Source: Riptortus pedestris
Taxonomy: Eukaryota > Arthropoda > Insecta > Hemiptera > Alydidae
Direction: 5' to 3'
DNA length: 64,000 bases
NCBI GenBank assembly: GCA_019009955.1
Contig: CM032231.1
Span: 86,012,001-86,076,000 of the forward strand
In this document: one piece after another, positions 55,669-64,000 of the stretch
Layout of the letters: each line of letters begins with the position of its first letter
Position numbering within the stretch: the first letter of the stretch is position 1
Made by a program: the position numbers and the translations under genes
The notes under the pieces: generated by a model
Seen by the model: only the letters and a program-made list of their open reading frames with translations
The model's database searches: none
Told to the model about the DNA's origin: nothing

Positions 55669-56294
<626 letters not shown>

Positions 56295-57172
56295 AATGTT
56301 AAACACTTTTAGCACTGTAAATATAGGCATAATAAAGGCTATTATTATCAATGTAGTATAGCAGGGCGATTGAATAAAAGGGTCAAACTTCCAAAATAAA
56401 TACTGATTATGCCAACAAACCACGTTCGACGCAGCACATCAGCGTCAGTAAAAAAATAATATTGTAAAATATGTTTCTATATGACAAAAATGTATTCAAA
56501 TCTGAACTTCAGAACTATTCAGTAGTATCAAAATAAAAACTATTCGTTGGCTGAGGGTCATCTTTCAGGCTTCAGTAACTGAAGAGGAAATTCGCCAACA
56601 CAATTTACACTATGTCAGGAAGGCAGGTGAATACAAGAAGCCATCAAACTGCATGCACCTTTACCAAGTGCATTTTTTTCTCCTCCGAGTTTTGCTTCGT
56701 AGGATCCCGGATGAAACTCGACCCATCATCCGCTATAACACTGCACTCTTAGTGCAATATGCACCTCTTATAGGAAGTAATGAAATGGACGCGAAATCCT
56801 CTTAATCTAAAAGACTGCATAGAGAAAAAAACATTTTATTTATCTTTTGTTATAATTTATTTTATTTTTTGGCAAAAAATCCTTTCACTAAATTATTCAT
56901 TTCTAAAAAAATTATCGTGGTGTTTGAAGCGCTTAAAATTATAATTGTTTTAAAATTGTATGTCCTTTTTATCCTATTGAGGCTAATTGAAAATTTTGCT
57001 AGGGCTTATAAATGTAATCTGGAACTAAAGGTATATTTGAATGGAAAAAGACCAATTTCCAGGAAGAGGAAATGACATCCAGGATAATTAACATTTAATA
57101 GCAAAATATATTTATGAGCACTTACAACCTTAGAGGGAGTCAAGTTAAGCGTGTGATGGTATTAATAGTATT
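56295..57172. other. No gene recognised
   Basis: A patch at 56560-56770 has more balanced composition (GAGGGTCATCTTTCAGGCTT) but no domain or splice sites that I can support. The 68-codon frame at 56869-57075 is lysine-rich and unrecognised. Confidence 0.35.
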
Positions 57173-57283
57173 TTAGCAGATTTCCCTTAAGGAAGATCAA
57201 CTATTTTGTGTGATTTTCGAAACATTTCTTCAAATGTCCATTGAGCCTATCAGGGAGATGGCGAAAATGAGGTCCATTCAAAC

Positions 57284-57327
<44 letters not shown>

Positions 57328-57758
57328 TGTTAAATTTCTAGCGGAAGCAATTTTGGTTTGATCGTTGTCAAACACGATATTTATACGTTTTATGTAAAAC
57401 GAAAAAACAAGTTCGATAAAGGCGATAATCAGGAGGATAAGGGGGGGGGGGGTATTTCCGTTATTATGCGTCGGAAAATCAATCTTATTGCAAATATAAT
57501 GCTCTGTAAATGTTATTATTATGTTTTTTTCATTATCTTGATAATTAACCCAAGATATATGCATTTTTTTTTAGTTTTAGACCTCCAGTAAACCCCCATC
57601 CTACTCATGTCACATTAACAATAATCTGTTATATTATGAAGAACACTATTTTAAGCCTAAATGCCAAACATTCTTCTCATTGAGCTTTTATGTTTTAAGC
57701 AAATGCAAATATGTAATGCACGTGGGACATTGGCTTACATCAGCCCCTGCGTGACGGA
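57173..57758 (+). mobile_element. HINE-like element, version A, (GT)n array
   Basis: TTAGCAGATTTCCCTTAAGG palindrome start (second half worn), TCAAATGTCCATTGAGCCTA, GAAAATGAGGTCCATTCAAA, a pure (TG)n array (about 57287-57327), CTGTTAAATTTCTAGCGG, a GGGGGGGGGGGG run, ATTTCCGTTATTATGCGTCG, ACCTCCAGTAAACCCCCATC, AATAATCTGTTATATTATGA, ATTCTTCTCATTGAGCTTTT, then a shortened CACGTGGGACATTGGC and CAGCCCCTGCGTGACGGA. Confidence 0.88.
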
Positions 57759-58445
57759 TTTTTTTATATAATCCAACACACTTTTACCATCAGGGCTATA
57801 GAGGAATATTTTATTTGATTTAAAATCATATCTAAAGGAATTTAAGAAGTAAAATGAACCCTTCTCATAAACAGGGAATATTAAAATTCATTTTAACACT
57901 ATTAGTAATCGGTTAATTTAAACGGTAGTGTATTTTTGACGATTGATTGATGTAGGCAACATATAAAACTTCATGATATATTCGTCAAACCGATTTAGAA
58001 ATTCGAACGTAAGATTAGTTCATTTGCATAACAACTATTTCTAGTATTGATATTTGGCCTAAAACCGCCATTCAAATTAATTTGCGCGAATTATTTTTAT
58101 GTTCAAGTTGTTTAGTGGCTCGAATTTTACTAGACGTTTAGAATAAAGATTTAGCTCGTAGATGGGTGGATGTATTACATTCAGTCGAACAAGACACTAA
58201 AAAATGCAGAATATACAAATTTGAATGGAAGCTGAATTAAATTTAATTAAATCTCTATGTCGGTTCAACGAACCTATCGTTATTACATACCATGTTCACA
58301 AGTTATAAAGATTATAGAAATTTTCAAAACTACTGTCGCCTCTAAATACTGCCCACAATCCAGTATTACTAGCGTTAAATTGAATTTTAATATTCCATGT
58401 ATATGAAAAGGATTCATTAACCATCTTAAATTGACATAGATTTGA
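57759..58445. other. No gene recognised
   Basis: AT-rich flank between the HINE-like copy and a piggyBac element. Confidence 0.35.
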
Positions 58446-58449
58446 TTAA

Positions 58450-59886
58450 CCCTCCGTTAGGCGCAGGCCATTTCCAAACCACTCTAGGCGAGGGTCACCT
58501 ATGAGGTAACGATGGAGAAATACGAGTATGTTGATAAAACTGCTTCTTAGGGCAAAAATTGAGTTAAGCAAATGTAAATACTTATGTGAACAACTAGTAA
58601 AACAATTTTCTTTTAAAAGTTAGCAATGTAACACATGAATATGTCTTACAACAATCAAAATATTAATTCATTTCAGATAACATGAAGCAATTTATGAACA
58701 ATGAATTCTGTAGGTACTACTTACTTAGCTACTAGAAAAAATATAGAAATATAGAAAAAAAAACTACAATTAAGACTAGTTTAGAACCACTTAATCATTT
58801 GATTTCTGCAGGAATAACAAATACAAGAAAATATCTAACATAGAAAAGGAAATTAAAACGTTTAACGTCGAATCTTTTAGTGCCATCTAGTTCTACTCAG
58901 GAGAGTTTCTTCCCCAACACTTTTTACATAAAGTCTTCTAAATTCATTCTCGCTCCTTTGTATGTGCCAGCTAAGTAAAGTAGGACTATATAGGCTTTTA
59001 TTTCTGTGAAGTCCGTCTCTTTGGCATCCCTCTGCCTAGAAAATTCTGGCTCAACGATTTTTATAAATTTGTTTGTCCAGTGCACAATACTACTAATTAT
59101 CGTCTCCTCTAAGAGACAGAACCAGCATTCAAGTTCATTAGTAGCCTTCTTTGCCGCCTCTTTCACACCCGGAAGGTGTGTCAATAAATTTTGTTTTCCT
59201 ATTTTACGCAAAGGAAAAAAGTGTTTTCTCCACTCAAAACAGTCAACGATCTTTCTGTTCACACTTCTCAATGCAACATATTTTCCTTGTGACCGCTCAT
59301 TCTCCCCATCACTTTCCAATTCCACATCACTTTGTTCAGTCTCTGAGTCAATACCCCGTTCTTCCAAGCCGTCTTCAAATTCCAAATCTGTGTCGTTCTG
59401 TATGTTATCGTCTTCTTCGAAAGGATCCACTAAGTAATGTGTGGTGTAGTCTAGCAATGTCATTTTGATTACTCAAGTCAAAAATTACGTATTTCCGGGT
59501 CCATTTTTTATGACGAAATGTTTTAAAAATGCATTGTTGTCGCGGTCACCTCAGAGGTGAACTCACTATTTTGCAGGTATTTTTAACTACTCAAAAACAT
59601 TCAAGGCACTACAAAAGTCAAATGATAAATATGTCTAACATAAATAGATTAAATATAGAAATAAAAGAAATTGAAATAATTACAATTTTGCGGTGCACCT
59701 GTGAGGTGATTTTAGCACAAGGAACGGTCTGGGCAAAAACCTCGAAGGTCAAACCTATACTGTTTTGAGGAGGAAGGGAAGCTAGAAACATTGCTGGAGG
59801 TGGATGTCGTTGGGTCCACTCAGTTGGAAGCTATTGGAAAAACACCTCAAAGATACACCTCTCAGGACGCCGCGACTAACAGAGGG
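58450..59886 (-). mobile_element. piggyBac family 2 element, TTAA flanks
   Basis: 1437 bp between TTAA at 58446-58449 and 59887-59890. Terminal inverted repeats: CCCTCCGTTAGGCGCAGG at the left, CCCTCTGTTAGTCGCGGC as reverse complement of the right end. It carries repeated subterminal palindromic motifs CACCTCAGAGGTG (59547-59559), CACCTGTGAGGTG (59696-59708), CACCTATGAGGTAAC (58496), and CACCTCTCAGG (59850). An N-terminal transposase frame reads leftward from 59463. The catalytic portion is missing. Confidence 0.87.
58924..59463 (-). CDS. piggyBac transposase, N-terminal fragment (179 codons)
   Basis: Open frame with ATG at 59463 and stop at 58924. Residues ~15-60 are strongly acidic (EEDDNIQND, SETEQSDVELESDGENE), usual for piggyBac proteins. 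Residues ~70-175 read VDCFEWRKHFFPL, THLPGVKEAAKKATNELECW, HWTNKFIKIVEP, RQRDAKETDFTEIKAYIVLL, YLAGTYKGARMNLEDF, matching the start of the family's transposase domain (Tnp_1_7/DDE_Tnp_1_7): HLPGxxxxA..T..xCWxxL, TNxxI, TDxxEIxAxxGLLYLAG. A full protein is ~500-600 residues, so the three catalytic Asp and the Cys-rich tail are gone. It keeps a clean frame, so it may be a recent deletion product, or be retained. No splice donor at its end was convincing. Confidence 0.85.
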   Translation of the reverse strand: MTLLDYTTHYLVDPFEEDDNIQNDTDLEFEDGLEERGIDSETEQSDVELESDGENERSQGKYVALRSVNRKIVDCFEWRKHFFPLRKIGKQNLLTHLPGVKEAAKKATNELECWFCLLEETIISSIVHWTNKFIKIVEPEFSRQRDAKETDFTEIKAYIVLLYLAGTYKGARMNLEDFM

Positions 59887-59890
59887 TTAA

Positions 59891-60128
59891 AAATAAAATA
59901 AGTCCTATAGTCCGGATGATAAACTAATTTTCCTGATTATAATCCGAATGGATATCACATATCTCTGGACATCCGTGGAATTTTCTCCAGTCGTGAGATT
60001 TTATGCGTAAATGGAATTTTCCTCATGATGCCTTTATTGCAAGATGGTTTCATATGGAAGGTGACGGGAAACCACTGCATAAAGTTTCCCTGATTACAGG
60101 GTGTAGCTAGTAGATACATTATACATAC

Positions 60129-60180
<52 letters not shown>

Positions 60181-60808
60181 GCGTGTGTTTGTTTAGTTGG
60201 TTGTATATTAAGTTATACGATTTTTTTTGGGCGGGGGGATAAAGTATTGTATTACTTTTCCGGTCATCAGCTAAGTTCTGGGATAGATTTCGAATTTCAT
60301 AGCCATTTTTAACGACTTATTTTATTCCTTAAACAACTAGACAAATTAAGTTCAATTTTTGATTTCATATTTATGGTTTTTTTGGACCTTAGAGTAATTT
60401 TAAAAATGATAAAAATGATTCCCATTAAAAAAGAAATATTCTGCAGCTGTATGGTGAACGACATAATATATCATTTTTAAATTTCCATTAGAAACAAAGG
60501 ATACGAACAAGTTAGGTCTTTAATGAACGTAGCCATGCTATTTTAACTGAGGGTTACGAGAATGACTTAACAATGAAGATCATTACTACATTCTGCAATT
60601 AGACACAAGTGAATTGGCGTACCACAACTCCCAAGCACAAATAAACTTTGCCCGGTCTGTTTCAATGTAGTTTGGCTTTGAGCCAAAAATGTTCCCACTT
60701 CATTCTCTAATTTTGATGAATAGAATCATCTGTATCCTAGCCCTTTATAGAATCAAATAATCAACACAAGATATACTTTATCCTAAAAATTGTATTTAAT
60801 GACAAATA
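59891..60808. other. No gene recognised; holds a TA array
   Basis: Contains GATTTTATGCGTAAATGGAA..CCTCATGATGCCTTTATTGC (59998-60042), which resembles 30705-30740 (TTTCCTCATGATGCCTTTAT), and GGAAGGTGACGGGAAACCAC, possibly an old SINE. A (TA)n array is at 60132-60176. GGGCGGGGGG follows near 60229. Confidence 0.4.
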
Positions 60809-61024
60809 ACTATTATTATTATTTATTAACGTCTACTTTTTGCAACTTAGGCTAATTGGGACGGGTTATCTACAGGTTACCGCCCTTTTCTAGCCAGGGT
60901 GGGATTTTAGGATGTTATTTAAAGAATTTCGTCACTAAATAATTTCCTTTGCCAAGGCGGGAATCGAACTCGACTCTTTAGGTTTACCATGTGAGATAAA
61001 GGTCAACGCTTTAACTCACATTAG
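60809..61024 (-). mobile_element. SINE missing the first bases of its head
   Basis: TATTATTATTATTTATTAAC, GTCTACTTTTTGCAACTTAG, GGTTACCGCCCTTTTCTAGC, ATTTCGTCACTAAATAATTT, B box region GCGGGAATCGAACTCGACTC, AAAGGTCAACGCTTTAACTC. It stops at ACTCACATT, so the CAGGTTAGCC start is lost. (TA)n follows at 61029-61041. Confidence 0.88.
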
Positions 61025-61484
61025 TAATAATATATATATATGTTAATTATATATATTTAATAATTATATATTTGTATATTCTCTATTTCAATTTATGTGA
61101 ATATTAAAAGTCAAAATATCTCTTACCTACCTTCTGTAGACTGTCTATATTCTATTACTTTCTGGGCATTTTATTCGTACATCAGTGCCTCTCAGAATCG
61201 TTGGGCGAGTCCGAAGTCAAAAATAAAATTATGTGGCATTTAAAAACGGCAGAGAAATGACAAACCTGTTAGTTAGACCCAGATCTTCACAAATGGTTTT
61301 AAAAGTTATAAAGGATTAGTTTAAAGTGAGCATTCATTTATATTAGCTTCTTTTTCTGAGAGACATTTATGTTTTATTATGAATAATACAAATTATACGT
61401 CGAATGGTCATTAAAGCAATTAGTAAAAATCTGTTTGTCTTTAGCTAACGAGCCCACTGGGATCAGTTCTCTTCCTGATGAATC
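61025..61484. other. No gene recognised
   Basis: AT-rich, nothing assignable. Confidence 0.35.
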
Positions 61485-61489
61485 ATGTG

Positions 61490-61775
61490 CCCAAATATCT
61501 TGGTTAATATTCAAGATAGAGAATAAATGTATATAACAATATTTATAGTAATTTTAATGTGCAATAAGATTAGTTCTATACAATTTTTTGATCCGACGTA
61601 TAGTTACGGAGATATTTCGAATTCTCGAAATTCCCCCCCCCTCTAACACCCCCCCCTCCTCCCGCTGATTCGATTTCAGCGGTTAAGGAAAGTTGATCTT
61701 TCTTTTTACATAAAACGATTAAATACCGAGTTTGGTGACGATTAATAAAAATTGTAACCACTAGAGCGTTAACAG

Positions 61776-61835
<60 letters not shown>

Positions 61836-61930
61836 TGGGTAGGATCCATGGATATTTGAGGAAAGTTTTCAAAACTCGCGACATGAGCACGACCTCAATA
61901 GCTGATTTCCCTTAAGGGAAATCTGCTAAA
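61490..61930 (-). mobile_element. HINE-like element, hairpin side missing
   Basis: From AAATATCTTGGTTAATATTC, AATGTGCAATAAGATTAGTT, TTTTTTGATCCGACGTATAG, C-runs (CCCCCCCCCTCT, CCCCCCCTCC), TTCGATTTCAGCGGTTAAGG, CACTAGAGCGTTAACAGAC, (TA)n at about 61779-61832, TGGGTAGGATCCATGGATAT, to the palindrome AGCTGATTTCCCTTAAGGGA and TGCTAAAA. Confidence 0.86.
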
Positions 61931-63055
61931 AATGGGTTCAAATAATGATTAAGACCAGTAAATACGAGTAGTAGTTGTTCACTTCTGATTGAAATAAATT
62001 TCTATATACCAATTTCAAGCATAATGATAGCCATGTAAATATTTCTGATGTTGCCTCACAACACAGAGGTAAAGAAAATTGCTAGTAATGTTATTAGCTC
62101 CTTAAAATATCCTTTTGAGAATGGGGCCATTACACCGCAGCGTAAAACTTGTGTATACTTTTATTTTTCATGAAGAATATTGATGGGAAGTTGTCCTATA
62201 ATGCCTTTTTTTTTCTTTAGAACCATTTTGATGAATTAACTTCCTTTCACCGCTATAAAGAAAGGCGGTAACCGAGGGTTAATAGCTTCCTTTATGCTTT
62301 TAAACGGGAAATATTGTTGAGGTAAATTATTAAGAGCCGTTTTTAATTAAAGATATTTCCTCGCACCGCGCCGGCCTGAGCTGAGAACTTTAACATTGTG
62401 AAGTGCTCAGTCATTTGAGTACCTTGTCGATTTCAGTTCCAGCTTAGAGGATTAAAGCTAATTGCCTTGAAACTAGGAAGGACTATCTTGTTTGATCTGA
62501 GTTCGACACCGACTAAGACAATTTATTAGTCGATGATTTAAGACACATCACCCTCTTCTCACTCACACCTTCTCTCAGGTCGTCCTGCTACCTCGACCTG
62601 GGCCTTCATATCCATCTGGACAACCCCAATGAAATATATATCATTTCTTTCATGGTACGCCACTCTTTATAGTTGTCTCAAATAGCATAGCTTGCCTTAT
62701 CCAATTGCAGAGATTATAAATTCACTGCCTTTTCTTACAAGTCCAAGAGATCTCTTCTGAATTCAGAAGTTTCGCGTCCCCCTTCTCACATAATATAGAC
62801 AATGTTCCCGCGAGGCCCTCCAGGTTTGTCTTTGAATTTCGGATTAATACTAACAAAATTCAGATCATAAATGCTTTTTTTGACTCAATATGAAAGCTAT
62901 TAGAGACGCTAAACCCAATTTTGACAATGCAAAATATCATTTTACAGCCAGTGTGCAACAACTTCAGCAATCTTCAATTGATTACAGTCATATCTATAAT
63001 GAGCTTATTCATACCAACATCATATTTATATGCAATCTAAACTATATCTTGGAAA
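61931..63055. other. No gene recognised; possible tRNA-like segment
   Basis: Around 62440-62530, CAGCTTAGAGGATTAAAGCT, GCCTTGAAACTAGGAAGGAC, GATCTGAGTTCGACACCGAC reads like a tRNA-derived SINE head with A-box-like and B-box-like elements. It is a single copy and not proven. The rest shows no coding evidence. Confidence 0.35.
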
Positions 63056-63084
63056 TGGCGTTCTTATTGAACTACGTTCCCTCG

Positions 63085-63442
63085 TTTTGGGCCGTCCCCC
63101 TTTGTACCCCTTTTATTCAAAAATTCGAAACATCCCCCTTATTATGCAACGCATCGAAAAATCTATTATAACTAATCTCTTTGCAAAGTTTTAATTTCCT
63201 AGACTATTATTTTTTCTAACTCGAGTATTGAGAGAGTTATTTGATTATTTTTTTTAAAATTAAAAATGTTGAAATTAAAACCAGTTTCTACTCAACTGAT
63301 TTCCACATTGTTTAACTGGGATACTAAATATTTCATGACCACCAAGAATTTTAACTTCCGCTTATATGAACTTACTACTGCAGGAGAAGAAGCTAATAGA
63401 CAGTAAGAAGATGTCAACACGCAGTGCCCTGCATGACGGACT
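63085..63442 (+). mobile_element. HINE-like fragment, version B 3' half
   Basis: TTCAAAAATTCGAAACATCC, CCCTTATTATGCAACGCATC, GAAAAATCTATTATAACTAA, TTCTAACTCGAGTATTGAGA, version-B AGAGTTATTTGATTATTT, and the terminus ACACGCAGTGCCCTGCATGA then CGGACTTTTT. The inverted motif is lost. The array side is absent. Confidence 0.68.
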
Positions 63443-64000
63443 TTTTATTAGGTAATAATAATTAATTTTCAGTATCCTGCAGGAATATTTGTGTTCTCCA
63501 CAACTGTTAGATTACACAAAGCAACTTTTATTCTGGTAATTTTAATCAAAATAGGTATCCCACATAGTGCTTGAAACTAGAGACAATGAAGATTTTTATA
63601 AAATTAAATACTGCTGTAAACGTAAGCTGATTAAATGCGAACCAGACAGTTTGGGGGTAGTAACCTGAGACGGGCTCAACGGAGATCATAGGGTAGGTTA
63701 AAATGACAGAGGGTTACATTTGTATATAACCCGATGAGTATCCAATTACTTTAAGGCCTCTAATAATCTACTAAATACAAACCATGTGCCACAGACCTCT
63801 GGATACACTAATCAATGTGTTTGGAATCATGTATGTTTTCCTCATCTTGTAATTGGGATGTGTCCGATGTCAACAATACCCAAATCAATACAAACTCATT
63901 CAGCATATAAATAGTCTTATTTTAATTTATATAAACATCAAATACGTAATACATATCAAAGGAGTTAAATATTCTAACATTTAATATAAAATGTTTAACA
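63443..64000. other. No gene recognised
   Basis: AT-rich window end with nothing assignable. Confidence 0.35.

Noticed and set aside
59006..59468. Plus-strand frames of 143 and 105 codons at 59.0-59.5 kb
   Set aside because: They are antisense to the piggyBac transposase fragment, whose protein matches the family. The plus frames are Ser/Phe-rich shadows.

Overview
This window reads as AT-rich eukaryotic nuclear DNA, most likely from an arthropod with a repeat-laden genome. That taxon is an inference. It rests on Jockey-type non-LTR retrotransposon pieces, piggyBac transposons in TTAA sites, tRNA-derived SINEs, a rolling-circle-like repeat of the DINE-1/HINE type, and a candidate arthropod-style TATA plus initiator promoter. 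I see no operons, ribosomal RNA, functional tRNA, CRISPR array or long intact cellular gene. Most open frames are chance frames in AT-rich DNA or frames running through microsatellites.

The dominant component is one interspersed family, called the HINE-like family here. About 28 copies or pieces lie on both strands from base 1 to about 63440. One end is a near-perfect palindrome (TTAGCAGATTTCCCTTAAGG, then GAAATCAGCT). The other end carries the inverted motif GGGAAATCTGCTTAG, a GC hairpin (CGCAGCCCCTGCG) and GTGACGGA before a T-run. The middle holds a (TA)n, (CA)n or (TG)n array. At least three versions of the hairpin-side half occur (A, B, C). Most TA arrays in the window sit inside this family.

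Other mobile DNA: a tRNA-derived SINE (about 15 copies, 42 to 232 bp, several with clean target-site duplications); two piggyBac families, one of about 1.04 kb keeping only C-terminal transposase traces (12.7, 35.8 and 49.8 kb) and one of 1.44 kb keeping an open 179-codon N-terminal transposase frame (58.4-59.9 kb); Jockey-like LINE pieces at 3.5-4.1, 21.4, 26.5-27.2, 47.5 and 49.3 kb; the C-terminus of a different non-LTR element at 52.4 kb; a TA-flanked hairpin element at 23.5-24.0 kb; a 457-bp GC-rich insertion with a 16-bp target duplication at 54.1-54.6 kb; and an unclassified block present twice in inverted orientation (42.6-43.3 and 45.8-46.4 kb).

The insertions are nested, which gives relative ages. 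HINE-like copies were hit later by piggyBac, SINEs, a LINE, the GC-rich insertion and another HINE-like copy. The best candidate for a host gene is a minus-strand core promoter and short first exon at 48152-48259. It has a TATA box 30 bp upstream of an initiator-like CA, and an exon that ends in ATG directly before a GTGAGT donor. Its later exons were not found. Two non-repeat islands (25.37-25.69 and 27.33-27.62 kb) stand out in composition; the second is dense in homeodomain-type motifs and could be regulatory.
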